A stretch of DNA of 64,000 bases from Streptomyces sp. NBC_01775 (GCF_035917675.1 NZ_CP109104.1:6448001-6512000), one strand, 5' to 3'; positions 28,195-37,292 are shown, counted from the stretch's first letter. The notes: a model not told the origin generated them from the letters alone. Program-made: numbers and translations.

Positions 28195-29883
28195 CTACTG
28201 GTTTGTCCCTCCGGCACTCTCGGCGTGGGCCGGAGTGGCGGCGGGGCGAGCGCTGCTGGGGGCAAGAGCGGCGCCGCTGGAGGCAAGCGTGCCGCCGCTG
28301 GCGAGTCCGCCGTCGGCGATGGCGGCTTCCTCTGCGAGTCGTTGTGTGCTGTTGGTGGTCTTGAGCGGCTTCTCCTGGATGAACAGGACGGCGATCAGCG
28401 CCAGCAGGGCGAAGGGAGTCGCCCAGAGGAAGAGGTCGGCGGTGGCTGCGCCGTAGGCCTGTTCCACGAGCGCGCGCACGGGTGCGGGCAGGGCGGTCAC
28501 GTCGGGGACGCGGTGTCCGGAGACATCGCCGCCGGACGATCCCCCTGCTCGCGTCTGGCCTGTGGCCAGCTCGGAGGCGACGCGGTTGGCGAGAATCGCG
28601 CCGAGGACGCTGGTGCCGACGGTGCCGCCCATGCTGCGGAAGAAGGACAGTACGGAGGTCGCGCTGCCCAGGTCGGCGGCGCGAACGTCGTTCTGCGCGG
28701 CGAGGACCAGGTTCTGCGTCAGCAGGCCGACGCCGATCCCGAAGACGGCCATGTAGAGGCTCAGCAGGCCGAAAGAAGTATCGGATCCGATGGTGGCCAG
28801 CAGCGCGAGACCGGCGGTCATGAGGGCGGCGCCCGCGACCAGGTACCGCTTCCACTTGCCGGTCGCGCTGATGAGCTGTCCGGCGGTGGCGGAGGCGGCG
28901 AGCGAGCCCAGGATCAGCGGCAGGCTCATCAGGCCCGCGGCGGTGGGGGACTTGCCCATGGCCACCTGGAAGAACTGCGACAGGAACACGGTGCCGCCGA
29001 ACAGGCCGACACCGACCAGCAGGGAGGCCAGGGTGGTCAGTGCCACGGTGCGGTTACGGAAGAGGCTCAGCGGGATGATCGGCTCGGCGACCTGGGTCTC
29101 GACCCGGAGGGCCATACCCAGCAGCAAGGCTCCGCCAATGGTCAGGGCAGCGGTCTGCCAGGAGGCCCAGTCGAACTGGTTGCCCGCCATCGAGATCCAG
29201 ATGAGCAGTGCGCACACGCCTGTGACGATCAGGAAGGCACCGACGTAGTCGATCTTCACCTCGCGGCGGACGGTCGGCAGGCTGAGGGTGCGCTGCAAGA
29301 GCGCGATGGCCAGGAGCGCGAAGGGCACGCCGATGAAGAAGCACCAGCGCCAGCCGAGCCAAGGCGTGTCCACCAGGACGCCGCCGATCAACGGCCCGGC
29401 CACGGTGGCGCTGGAGAAGACGGCGCCGAAGACGCCGGAGTACTTGCCCAGCTTGCGTGGCGGGATGACGGCCGCCATCACGACCTGCGTCAAAGCGGTG
29501 AGCCCACCCGCCCCCATGCCCTGCACGACCCGGCTGAAGATCAGCGTTCCGACGTCCTGGGAGAACCCGGCCACGAGCGAGCCGACCACGAACATGCCCA
29601 GGGAAAGCTGCAAGAGCAGCTTCTTGTTGTAGAGGTCGGACAGCTTGCCCCACAACGGCACGGTTGCCGTCATGGCCAGCAGCTCCGCGGTGATGACCCA
29701 CGTGTAGGAGGACTGGCCGGCTCCCAGGTCGGCGGTTATCCGGGGCAGCGCGTTGGCGACCACGGTGCCGGCGAGGATGGCGACGAACAAGCCGGCCACC
29801 AGCCCCGACACCGTCTGAAGCACCTGCCGGGGAGGCAGCGTCGCCGCCTCCGGCTCCTCCACCGGGGAAACTCTGGTATTCAC
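28195..29883 (-). CDS. DHA2/EmrB-type MFS drug exporter, 14 TM
   Basis: GTG 29883 (VNTRVSPVEEPEA) has GGAG eight bases upstream; an ATG at 29931 would add 16 residues. About 562 residues with fourteen TM helices. The DHA2 motifs are visible: WVITAELLAMTATVPLWGKL, motif A-like GKLSDLYNKK, motif C-like SSATVAGPLIGGVLVD, and a long C-terminal cytoplasmic tail rich in Ala, Ser and Gly. It is a proton-driven multidrug exporter. No copy of the TetR palindrome is present in its own 202-bp upstream gap, so control by the neighbouring TetR genes is not shown. Confidence 0.88.
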   Translation of the reverse strand: MNTRVSPVEEPEAATLPPRQVLQTVSGLVAGLFVAILAGTVVANALPRITADLGAGQSSYTWVITAELLAMTATVPLWGKLSDLYNKKLLLQLSLGMFVVGSLVAGFSQDVGTLIFSRVVQGMGAGGLTALTQVVMAAVIPPRKLGKYSGVFGAVFSSATVAGPLIGGVLVDTPWLGWRWCFFIGVPFALLAIALLQRTLSLPTVRREVKIDYVGAFLIVTGVCALLIWISMAGNQFDWASWQTAALTIGGALLLGMALRVETQVAEPIIPLSLFRNRTVALTTLASLLVGVGLFGGTVFLSQFFQVAMGKSPTAAGLMSLPLILGSLAASATAGQLISATGKWKRYLVAGAALMTAGLALLATIGSDTSFGLLSLYMAVFGIGVGLLTQNLVLAAQNDVRAADLGSATSVLSFFRSMGGTVGTSVLGAILANRVASELATGQTRAGGSSGGDVSGHRVPDVTALPAPVRALVEQAYGAATADLFLWATPFALLALIAVLFIQEKPLKTTNSTQRLAEEAAIADGGLASGGTLASSGAALAPSSARPAATPAHAESAGGTNQ

Positions 29884-30085
29884 TACGCTCTCCGAACTCC
29901 GACAGCAGGCGGCATGCACGCAGGAGGGCATGCACGATGCCTGACAGCAGGGGATGAGTGGTCATGCGGAACAAGGGCGGGGCATCGGCTTCGCACGAAG
30001 CCGCGCACTCCGGCTCCCTGGGAGAGATCTGCGCGCCGAACCAACCCGAGCCGTGCCCCTGACGCCGCCTCGGTGGCGCCGACGG

Positions 30086-31975
30086 CTACGCCTTGTCCGG
30101 TTCGCCGTCCAGGTGCTCGCCGAAGAAGCGCTCCACCGCGCTGAACAGGGCGATCGCGTTCTCCGGGTTCTCGACGGCGTGGCCTTCGTCCTCCATGACC
30201 ATGTACTCGACCGGGACGCCACGTGCGCGAAGAGCCTCGACCATGTTGTCGGACTCGGTCTGTGCCACCCGGACGTCGTTGGCTCCCTGGGCGATGAACA
30301 GCGGTGTGCGGATCTGGTCCACTCGGCTGATCGGCGAGCGGGCCAGCATGTCGGCCTCCTGCCGCGGATCCGCCGGATCGCCGACGTAGCGGTACCAGTT
30401 GACGGCGAGGTGGGGTCGGACGAAGTCCGGCTGGCCGCGCATGAATGCGGCGAGGTTCGAGATCCCGACGGCGTCGACCGCGGCGGCGAAGACGTCAGGG
30501 GTGAAGGTGACGCCGACCAGCGACGCGTAGCCGCCGTAGGACGCGCCGATGATCGCCACCCGGTCCGGATCCGCGTACCCCTCATCGATGGCCCATCGCA
30601 CCCCGTCGATGAGGTCGTCGTGCATCTTGCCGGCGAACTCCCCGATCGCCGCCTTGGTGAAGGCCTTGCCGAATCCGGCGGATCCGCGGAAGTTGACCTG
30701 CAACGTCGCGTAGCCGCGGTTGGCGAAGAGCTGCGCGACGGGATTGAACCCCCAGCTGTCCCGCGTCCAGGGGCCGCCGTGGACGCACAGGACCAGCGGC
30801 AGTCCGGCCGGCTCGATCCCCACGGGCAGTGTCAGGTAGGAGGGGAGCGGAAGGCCGTCCCGCGAGGTGATCGTCACCGGCGTCATCGGCGCCAGTGCCT
30901 CGGGATCACGATGCGGGAACGGCCGGTGGAGCAGGCGGCTCTCGCGCGTGGAGTGGTCGTAGTAGTAGGTGACGCCAGGATCGCGGTCGTGGGTGAAACT
31001 GACGACCCAGCGCTGCTCGCTCTCGTCGGACGACACCGCGGCAAGATCACCGTCGGACAGCTTCGTCACGTTCTCCAGCACCGCGGCGAAGTGCGGATCC
31101 AGCGCGTGGATCACCTGCCGTTCCCCGAGGTAACGCGCACCGATCAGCTCCCCGGTGCGCCGGCTGCGGATGAGGGGCGCCGGAAGGTGGGGGAAGACCT
31201 GTGCTCGCGTATCGAGGTCGTGGACCGGGTGGGAGTCGACCTCCGTCTCCTCGCCCGTGGCCAGGTCGAGGCGGACCAGGCGGGTCCGGTCGCTGTCCCG
31301 GTTCGAACCCAGCCACACGCCGGTCCCGTCGGGCGTGACCTCCATCGGACAGATGCCCATCGGATAGTCCGTGCCGTCGAACAGGGCGACGCGGCGCAGC
31401 GTGCCGGTCGCCGCGTCCCAGCGCGACAGCTCGATGTCGCCGTCCTCGGTCACGTTGGTGGCGAAGGGGTCTCCGCTGCTGCTGTACAGCCAGAAGCCGG
31501 CGGCGCCGGGGCTCTTCGCGAGGGTGCGTATGTCACCGGTGGCGATGTCGAGCTCGAAGAGGTCGAACTCGGCACTGCTGCGGCTGTTCGACAAAAATAT
31601 CGCCTTCCCCGGGCGCTCGGGGGGCAGATCCAGGCCCATGATCCGCGCGCCGGGGAAGGGAGTGAGGTCGATCGCCGCAGCGTCCGGGTCTTCAAGGTCG
31701 ACGCGGTACAGGTGCACGTTCTCGTCACCGCCCTCGTCCCGTGTGTAGAGCAGCCACCGCGGATCGTCCGTCCAGTGGTAGCTCTGCAGACCGCGGTCTT
31801 CGGCGGTCACGCGCCGCGCGTCCCCGGGCGTGTCAACGCTTTCGATCCACACGTTCAGGCGGTTCTTCCAGGGCGCCAGGTAAGCGATCTTGGTGCCGTC
31901 CGGCGAGAGAGAGGTGCGCGCACGGAGGGGGGAGCCGAAAAGCTCCTCGACGGTGATGGTGTCCGGCAGTGCCAT
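30086..31975 (-). CDS. S9 family prolyl oligopeptidase
   Basis: ATG 31975 has AAGGA at the right distance; earlier in-frame starts to 32059 run into the operator. 629 residues. The N-terminal half is a beta-propeller (TSLSPDGTKIAYL, DDPRWLLYTRDEGGDE, WLGSNRDSD). The C-terminal alpha/beta-hydrolase half has GGPWTRDSWGF, the nucleophile elbow GASYGGYAS (Ser near 480), Asp in GANDVRV (near 562) and His in DEGHAVE (near 598). There is no signal peptide, so it is cytoplasmic and acts on small peptides. A perfect tandem TetR operator lies 79 bp upstream of the start. Confidence 0.9.
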   Translation of the reverse strand: MALPDTITVEELFGSPLRARTSLSPDGTKIAYLAPWKNRLNVWIESVDTPGDARRVTAEDRGLQSYHWTDDPRWLLYTRDEGGDENVHLYRVDLEDPDAAAIDLTPFPGARIMGLDLPPERPGKAIFLSNSRSSAEFDLFELDIATGDIRTLAKSPGAAGFWLYSSSGDPFATNVTEDGDIELSRWDAATGTLRRVALFDGTDYPMGICPMEVTPDGTGVWLGSNRDSDRTRLVRLDLATGEETEVDSHPVHDLDTRAQVFPHLPAPLIRSRRTGELIGARYLGERQVIHALDPHFAAVLENVTKLSDGDLAAVSSDESEQRWVVSFTHDRDPGVTYYYDHSTRESRLLHRPFPHRDPEALAPMTPVTITSRDGLPLPSYLTLPVGIEPAGLPLVLCVHGGPWTRDSWGFNPVAQLFANRGYATLQVNFRGSAGFGKAFTKAAIGEFAGKMHDDLIDGVRWAIDEGYADPDRVAIIGASYGGYASLVGVTFTPDVFAAAVDAVGISNLAAFMRGQPDFVRPHLAVNWYRYVGDPADPRQEADMLARSPISRVDQIRTPLFIAQGANDVRVAQTESDNMVEALRARGVPVEYMVMEDEGHAVENPENAIALFSAVERFFGEHLDGEPDKA

Positions 31976-32053
31976 GTCGATCCTTCCCATAACCAGCGGT
32001 TGTTCAGGGGGACTGGGTGACGGGCAGCCGGAGATGTTCGACAACCACCCTCC

Positions 32054-32084
32054 TGTCACTAAATGACATTGTCACTAAGTGACA
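32054..32084. promoter_or_regulatory. TetR tandem operator before S9 peptidase
   Basis: TGTCACTAAATGACA (32054-32068) and TGTCACTAAGTGACA (32070-32084) are two palindromes 16 bp apart, the second perfect. They lie 79 bp upstream of the peptidase start. The remainder of this 423-bp divergent gap contains an imperfect doubled unit (CCGGTGGACCGAGGGGTGCG / CCGGTGGGCCGAGGGGTGCG at about 32155-32196) and the second operator. Confidence 0.8.
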
Positions 32085-32333
32085 CCAAAAGCAAGTCGCC
32101 AACCCGCCCACACCGCCCCGGAACGGTGACACCGCCCCGAAGCTCGGATCCAGGCCGGTGGACCGAGGGGTGCGGCCGGTGGGCCGAGGGGTGCGGGCTG
32201 GTGGACTGGGCGGGTTCACTCTTCGTGGAGCCGTGGCGGGAACCAGTCGCTCGGTCTGGAGGTCTCGGGTGGGACGAGACTGTTGAACCGGGCGAGGTTG
32301 CCGGAGTGGCCGCAGGCGGATGACGCTTGCACT

Positions 32334-32370
32334 AACTGTCACTTAGTGACACCGTCACTAAGTGACAGTT
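32334..32370. promoter_or_regulatory. TetR tandem operator before PGPGW protein
   Basis: AACTGTCACTTAGTGAC and GTCACTAAGTGACAGTT are perfect 17-bp inverted arms separated by 3 bases. This is the same as two operator boxes (32337-32351 and 32353-32367) 16 bp apart. It lies 29 bp before the GTG start and so overlaps the likely promoter. It is the strongest copy in the window. Confidence 0.82.
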
Positions 32371-32398
32371 GTAACGTCTATCGAGGAGTTGATTTTTC

Positions 32399-32869
32399 GT
32401 GGCGAACCAGACGGAAGCAGAGGGTCACGAGCGGGGTTCCGGGCCCTCCTCGCCCGAGAAGGGCGCAGGCGAGGCCGACAGGGAAGTGGCGGGCGAGAAA
32501 CCGCTGGGGTCCAGGGCGCCGCAGTACGTCAAGCGCTCCCGGACGCTGCACCTCGGCTGGCAGGCCGGTGTCTTCGCGATCGGCCTCGCCGTCGTCGTCG
32601 CCGGCGTGATCATGCTGCCGCTGCCGGGCCCCGGCTGGCTGGTGATCTTCGCCGGAATGGCCATCTGGGCCACCGAGTTCGTCTGGGCGCAGCTGGTGCT
32701 CCGCTGGACCAAACGTAAGGTCGCCGAGGCCACCCGGCGCGCCCTGGACCCGCGCGTCCGCCGCCGGAACATCACTTTGACCGCGGTCGCCGCCGCGATC
32801 TGCGCCGCACTGTTGTCGGTGTACCTGTGGAAGTACGGCTTCGCCATGCCCTGGGAGATCAACCGCTGA
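32399..32869 (+). CDS. PGPGW-motif membrane protein (TIGR02611 type)
   Basis: A 156-residue protein from GTG 32399 with GAGGAG upstream. A charged N-terminus (1-50) is followed by TM helices at about 56-75 and 80-98, with the signature LPLPGPGWLVIFAG (PGPGW at 76-80). A basic amphipathic region and a third helix (TLTAVAAAICAALLSVYLW) follow. The family is a conserved actinobacterial membrane protein of unknown role. The operator directly before it makes it a predicted target of the TetR pair. Confidence 0.82.
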   Translation: MANQTEAEGHERGSGPSSPEKGAGEADREVAGEKPLGSRAPQYVKRSRTLHLGWQAGVFAIGLAVVVAGVIMLPLPGPGWLVIFAGMAIWATEFVWAQLVLRWTKRKVAEATRRALDPRVRRRNITLTAVAAAICAALLSVYLWKYGFAMPWEINR

Positions 32870-33103
32870 GCTCAACACTCGGGGCTCCGCTTCGGGGGCG
32901 AGAATCTCCGTCCCCGCTCGCCGGATTCGATTCGGCGAGGGCGGACCGCCTGTTCCGGACTCGGCCTACGACGTCCCCTCTGCGGAAGTGCCCCCAGGGC
33001 AAGCGCGTCGGCGTCCGTGCGGCCCGCAAAAGGAGCCGAGTCCGGTGAACGTTTGGGTCGCCGAACGCTTGGGTCGCCGCCGATGGGACATCGAGCCGGT
33101 CGT

Positions 33104-33232
33104 GTCCTGACTCACCGGCTGCCGCCGCTCATCGGCTGTCGACGGCTCAACCGCCGATACGAACGCCGCCTTCGCGACTGCCGGGCCTTCCCCGGCCTCG
33201 CCGCGGCCCTCCGCTGCCGGCGGTCGAACGGT
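33104..33232 (+). pseudogene. IS5-type transposase C-terminal remnant
   Basis: One frame reads LTHRLPPLIGCRRLNRRYER then RLRDCRAFPGLAAALRCRR. This resembles the end of IS5-family transposases (W-L-x-x-x-RRL-x-RYER...AF...AAAL). No DDE residues or inverted repeats remain. It sits in the 532-bp gap between the PGPGW gene and TetR paralogue 2. The other part of the gap holds only a short direct repeat (GAACGTTTGGGTCGCC / GAACGCTTGGGTCGCC, about 33046-33078). Confidence 0.45.
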
Positions 33233-33307
33233 TGCCGCGACGGGCGGCGCGCCCCGCTGAACGCAGAGATGTGACCCTTCTGCGCGGCTCGTGGATCTTG
33301 CCAGGTA

Positions 33308-33340
33308 TGCCACTTAGTGACAATATGCCACTTGCTGACA
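33308..33340. promoter_or_regulatory. TetR tandem operator before TetR paralogue 2
   Basis: TGCCACTTAGTGACA (33308-33322) and TGCCACTTGCTGACA (33326-33340) lie 18 bp apart. Each matches the consensus except at one to three positions. It lies 61 bp before the start, so autoregulation is likely. Confidence 0.75.
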
Positions 33341-33401
33341 TATGAATGCATGCCGCGACGAGGTGATCTGCGTGACAACGAGAGCGCGCCATGCAAGTGG
33401 G

Positions 33402-34043
33402 ATGAGTGAGCAACGACGCCACCGGCTGCGCCTGGAGATCTCGCGTGAGGCCTCGCGCCTGTTTTGGGAACATGGCGTCGCTGCGACCAGCGGGGACCAG
33501 ATCGCCCGGGCCGTAGGCCTGTCGACGCGCACTGTCTGGCGTCATTTCCGCAGCAAGGAAAGCTGTGCCGAGCCGATCGTGACGCAGGGGGTGGAATGGG
33601 AGATGGCCGTGCTGCGCGGATGGCCGCGTCATCTCTCCCTTGAGGAGCACTTCGCCTCGGAGGTCGACAAGTACGATCAGGATGCCGATTCCGCCGATAC
33701 CCTGCTCGCGATGAAGATGATCCGGCTGGCCGAAAACGAGCCGTCGATCCGGACGGCCTGGCTGATGGCCTGCGATCAAGTGGAACGCGAAATGATCGCG
33801 ATCGTCGCAAAACGGCTGGCGCGTCCGGTCGACGACATCGGGGTGCGGCTGCGCGGAGCGGCTGCTTCTGCCGCTTTTCGGGTCGTCAACGAGGACATCG
33901 GCGCCGCCGTGCTACGTGGTGCCGACCCCCGGGAATTCGCCGACGTGTCCCTACGTGTCGCACATGCTGTACGCAACGCCGTGGGAGGCGACATCGGAGA
34001 TCCGGTATCTCCTGAACCAGACCTCCTGGACCGGCCTTTCTGA
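33402..34043 (+). CDS. TetR-family regulator, paralogue 2
   Basis: ATG 33402 gives MSEQRRHRLRLEISREASRL, identical at the start to paralogue 1. An ATG at 33342 is possible but touches the operator. 213 residues. The HTH is TSGDQIARAVGLSTRTVWRH, differing from paralogue 1 by one residue in this stretch, so both proteins should read the same DNA. The ligand domains differ more (for example the DKYDQDADSADTLL loop), which suggests different inducers. Confidence 0.88.
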   Translation: MSEQRRHRLRLEISREASRLFWEHGVAATSGDQIARAVGLSTRTVWRHFRSKESCAEPIVTQGVEWEMAVLRGWPRHLSLEEHFASEVDKYDQDADSADTLLAMKMIRLAENEPSIRTAWLMACDQVEREMIAIVAKRLARPVDDIGVRLRGAAASAAFRVVNEDIGAAVLRGADPREFADVSLRVAHAVRNAVGGDIGDPVSPEPDLLDRPF

Positions 34044-34056
34044 ATCACTCCGGCCT

Positions 34057-34090
34057 CGTCCACGAACAGCCGGCGTCCACGAACAGCCGG
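34057..34090. repeat. 17-bp tandem duplication
   Basis: CGTCCACGAACAGCCGG occurs twice head to tail directly after TetR paralogue 2. Confidence 0.85.
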
Positions 34091-34091
34091 T

Positions 34092-34122
34092 GTCCCGCCC
34101 GCCGAGGAGGGCGGGCGGGGAC
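34092..34122. terminator. Hairpin between TetR paralogue 2 and cellulase
   Basis: GTCCCGCCCGCC pairs with GGCGGGCGGGGAC with one bulge around a 6-base loop, between convergent stop codons at 34043 and 34142. Confidence 0.7.
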
Positions 34123-34141
34123 GTGGGTCGTGCGGGCCGGT

Positions 34142-36331
34142 CTACGGCTCGGTGCCGTAGACCAGGGACCCGTTCACGTAGACGGTGATCCGCGACATGT
34201 CGGCGTACGACGTACCCGTGCCGTGGCTCCAGTCGTCGTCCTCGGCGAAGTTCGACCAGTCCGTCTTGTTCAGCCGTAGCTGGATGTCGCCGGTGTTCGC
34301 CCCCGCGGCCAGGCTGCCGGAGGAGAACGAGACCTGCGCGTAGTGGTCGGCGCCGGTCCTGGCGGACGACAGCGCCGTCACGGAGGACTTCACCGTCGAG
34401 CAGCCGAGCTGCGCGTAGTCGCACGAGGTGGAGAACGCGGACGCGCCGGACTCCTTGGTGAACCAGTACCGCACGGTGACCTTGCTCAGGTCGGCCGCGG
34501 ACGTGCCGCTGTTCACCAACCGCAGGCCCGGCTTGATCTGCGAGTCCCTGGGGGCGGAGTCGTTGTTCTTGTACTGCGCCTTCAGGCCCGACGTGCCGCC
34601 CGGACCCGACGCCTGCGTCGTCGCCGGCGTGGCGGAGGAGGCCGCGGAGACGTTGCCCGCTGTGTCTCGTGACCGCACCGTGTAGCTGTAGGAGGTGGAG
34701 GCCGTCAGGCCCGTGTCGGTGTAGGACGTGGCACTGGTGCCGCCCGCCTTCACGCCGTTCCGGTAGACGTCGTATCCGGCCACGCCGGTGTCGTCGGTGG
34801 AGGCCGACCACGCCAGGGAGACGCTGTCCGCGGTGGTGCCCGAGACCGTCAGACCGGCCGGAACGCTCGGCGCCCGGGTGTCGCCGGGCTCGCCCGGGTT
34901 CTCGCCGCCGTCGCCGACCGCCGGGTAGGCGTTGGCGAGGAGCTGGCGGAACTGGGCCGGGAACCAGTGGCCCGCGAGGGGGGCGTCCGCGAGGGCGCCG
35001 CTCATGTTGTAGCCGTTGCGGCCGTTGCCGGTGTACGTCGGGTCGCACATCCGGTCGAAGCCCTTGCCTTCGTCGTTGTCGATGGCCTTGCTCGAACCAT
35101 CGGACTCGCCCGGCGGCTTGGCCCACACGTACGCGTCGATGCCGGTGGCGGGAGCGGCCTTCGGGCGCTCGCCGAGACCGGCGCCGGACTGGTTGCACCA
35201 GTTGCCCGCGTGGATGCGGCGGTCGACGCGCCCGCCGTCGACGTACGCGTCCACGGACGTCGTGGGGCCGGGGCCGGAAGGCCGCTGGGAGCCGCCCCAG
35301 CCGTTGCGCGCGGTGTCGACGAGCATGCCGATGCCGGAGTCGAAGCCCTGGGCGACCAGCGCCGAACGCAGCCCCTGTGCGTAGGTCTTCTCATCCACGT
35401 ACTGGTTCCAGTCGATCCACTTGGACTGGCGCACGGTGGTGCCGTTCACCGTGTCCGTCACTTTGACGTTGGGCTCTTCGAGTGCGGAGTAGTTGGCGGT
35501 GTTCACGATGAAGCCGTGCACATCACCCACGGTGGCGCCGTTGGTGGTGGCGGCCTTCTTGAACTCCTGCGCTGCGGGGACGAGGTTGCTGTCCCAGCCG
35601 AGCCAGCCGTGGTGGGCGGCGTCGACGTAGTTGTAGACGTTGGGGATGTCGCCGAGCGAGGCGAGGGCGTAGCCGACGCCCTTCTCGTAGTTCCCGTTCG
35701 CCTTCATCGTCGCGCACGCCTCCGTGGAGCCGTCGGTGCCGCCGGCGTTCGTGACGAGGTTCGGCAGCGAGTCCGGCTCGATGAGTGTGACGATGCGCAG
35801 GTTCGCGTACTTGGAGTCGCGGAGAATCGAGGCGATGGGGTCGATGTAGTCGCTCTGGTAGCGGCCGATCTCCGTGGGGCCGAGCTCGCCGTTGGAAGCG
35901 AGGGCGGCGCAGTCGCGTCCGGGTAGGTCGTAGATGACGACCTGGACGAGGTCCGCGTCCTGTGCGAGCGCGGTGTCGAGGTGGGCGCGCAGGCCCCGTG
36001 CCTCGGAGCTGCCCTCGATGGCGGCGATGCGGTCCATCCACACGAAGGTGGGCTGGTCGGCGATGGCGTCCCCGCCGGGCTCGGCGGCGGCCTTGGCCGA
36101 CCAGTCGGGGTTCACGTAGGGGGTGGCGCCGGCATACGGGTTGTCGACGCGCGCAGCGGCCTGAGCCGGTGCGGTGAGGGCGCCGAAAGTCAGGCCGGAA
36201 CCCAGGAGAGCCACGACGAGACCGAGCGTGGCGACGCGTCCTCCGCGTCGACGCCGCGGGTCTGTGCGCGGACGTGCGGCTCGGGCGTCGTGCCGAGCTC
36301 TTCGGCGTAACGACAAGGCGTGCGTGAACAT
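34142..36331 (-). CDS. Secreted GH6 cellobiohydrolase/endoglucanase with FN3 and CBM3
   Basis: A 729-residue protein from ATG 36331. The long signal (1-60) has a very basic start and ends TAPAQAAA. The GH6 catalytic domain (about 62-480) has both family signatures, VIYDLPGRDCAALASNGE and LIEPDSLPNLV, and later DAYVWAKPPGESDG. An FN3 linker domain (about 487-570; PSVPAGLTVSG, YDVYRNGVK) is followed by a family 3 cellulose-binding module (about 582-729; LKAQYKNND, VRYWFTKES, DWSNFAEDDDWS). It acts extracellularly on crystalline cellulose. A perfect CebR box lies 131 bp upstream. Confidence 0.93.
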   Translation of the reverse strand: MFTHALSLRRRARHDARAARPRTDPRRRRGGRVATLGLVVALLGSGLTFGALTAPAQAAARVDNPYAGATPYVNPDWSAKAAAEPGGDAIADQPTFVWMDRIAAIEGSSEARGLRAHLDTALAQDADLVQVVIYDLPGRDCAALASNGELGPTEIGRYQSDYIDPIASILRDSKYANLRIVTLIEPDSLPNLVTNAGGTDGSTEACATMKANGNYEKGVGYALASLGDIPNVYNYVDAAHHGWLGWDSNLVPAAQEFKKAATTNGATVGDVHGFIVNTANYSALEEPNVKVTDTVNGTTVRQSKWIDWNQYVDEKTYAQGLRSALVAQGFDSGIGMLVDTARNGWGGSQRPSGPGPTTSVDAYVDGGRVDRRIHAGNWCNQSGAGLGERPKAAPATGIDAYVWAKPPGESDGSSKAIDNDEGKGFDRMCDPTYTGNGRNGYNMSGALADAPLAGHWFPAQFRQLLANAYPAVGDGGENPGEPGDTRAPSVPAGLTVSGTTADSVSLAWSASTDDTGVAGYDVYRNGVKAGGTSATSYTDTGLTASTSYSYTVRSRDTAGNVSAASSATPATTQASGPGGTSGLKAQYKNNDSAPRDSQIKPGLRLVNSGTSAADLSKVTVRYWFTKESGASAFSTSCDYAQLGCSTVKSSVTALSSARTGADHYAQVSFSSGSLAAGANTGDIQLRLNKTDWSNFAEDDDWSHGTGTSYADMSRITVYVNGSLVYGTEP

Positions 36332-36461
36332 GCTTGCTCCTCACATGACGAAGCGGCAGTGCGGTGAGTGGAAGTGCGTCCGGTGCTGTGGTGCGGCGGA
36401 ACGCGCGTCGTCCTGTCCTGGAGACGCGGACGGGACGCAGCGGAATCACACGGTGCTGTAA

Positions 36462-36475
36462 TGGGAGCGCTCCCA
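36462..36475. promoter_or_regulatory. CebR box
   Basis: TGGGAGCGCTCCCA is a perfect 14-bp palindrome identical to the known CebR operator of Streptomyces, where the repressor is released by cello-oligosaccharides. It lies 131 bp upstream of the GH6 start. The rest of the 421-bp gap holds the RidA terminator and no gene. Confidence 0.93.
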
Positions 36476-36698
36476 AAAAAATCGTCGGAGAGCCGCGTGG
36501 TGTCAAGACTTGAAGGGACAACCTCTCCGAAACACGCCCCCGCCCCGCGGGGCCCGCAGGCCGCTTCCGTCGGGCGTCGGCACGTGGTTCGCGCACGCCA
36601 CAGGCGGTGCGGAGGCGGGATATCAGGTTCCGGGCACAGGGGGCGGGTTCAGGCCACGGTGAAGGCGCCGGGGGCCGGGGACACGAGGGGTCTGAACG

Positions 36699-36737
36699 CC
36701 TGCTGCTCGTGCCGGTTGAACCGGCGCGAGCAGCAGG
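36699..36737 (-). terminator. Hairpin after RidA gene
   Basis: CCTGCTGCTCGTGCCGG and CCGGCGCGAGCAGCAGG form a 17-bp stem with one mismatch, loop TTGAA, 16 bp past the stop at 36753. Confidence 0.85.
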
Positions 36738-36752
36738 GGTGGTGAGGCTGCG

Positions 36753-37154
36753 TCAGGCGACGGCGGTTCCCTCAAGTTCGACCATCTGGCCGGGGATCGC
36801 CAGTCGCGTAACCCCGAGCATCGTGGAGGTCGGCGCCACTCTGGCGGCGCCCAACCGCGCCGCCAGCTCGCCGTAGTGCTGGAAGAGCAGATCGACGTCT
36901 GTCGTGTAGACGTTGAGCCGGACGAGGTTCGCGAGAGACATGCCGGCCTTGCCGAGCACGGCCTCCAGGTTGTCGATGCTCAGCCTCAACTGCGCCGCCA
37001 TGTCGCCGTCATGCTGGGGTTTGCCGTCGCCGCTCATCGCGGTCTGCCCCGAGATGTACAGGGTCCGGGTGTGCCCGGAGACGACCTCTCCCTGGTTGAA
37101 GCCCATCTCCACCGACCACGTCACCGGGTTGACCACCGTTCGTTTCACTGACAC
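36753..37154 (-). CDS. RidA/YjgF-family enamine/imine deaminase
   Basis: A 133-residue protein from GTG 37154 (a second GTG is two codons in). The YjgF fold features are SGHTRTLYISGQTAMSGDG, AQLRLSIDNLEAVLGKAGM, LVRLNVYTTDV and the closing RLAIPGQMVELEGTAVA. The Arg that binds the substrate carboxylate in active RidA proteins falls in the expected late region (GVTRLAIPG). It hydrolyses reactive enamines or imines. It is divergent from a WYL regulator 138 bp away, its likely controller. Confidence 0.87.
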   Translation of the reverse strand: MSVKRTVVNPVTWSVEMGFNQGEVVSGHTRTLYISGQTAMSGDGKPQHDGDMAAQLRLSIDNLEAVLGKAGMSLANLVRLNVYTTDVDLLFQHYGELAARLGAARVAPTSTMLGVTRLAIPGQMVELEGTAVA

Positions 37155-37292
37155 GTCAGCTCCATTCGATTCATCGATTCATAGGGGTACGTACGGCGAT
37201 CGGCTCGGTAGCCGTCGGCTTCGACGTCGCGTCAACGAGTCTCGCAACAAATCACGACACCCTCAGTCACGTATTTCCGTTAGCGTTCTGGT

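Noticed and set aside
29884..30085. TetR operator for the DHA2 exporter
   Set aside because: The gap contains direct repeats of GGCATGCACG-like sequence but no copy of TGTCACTWAGTGACA, so the exporter was not included in the proposed regulon.
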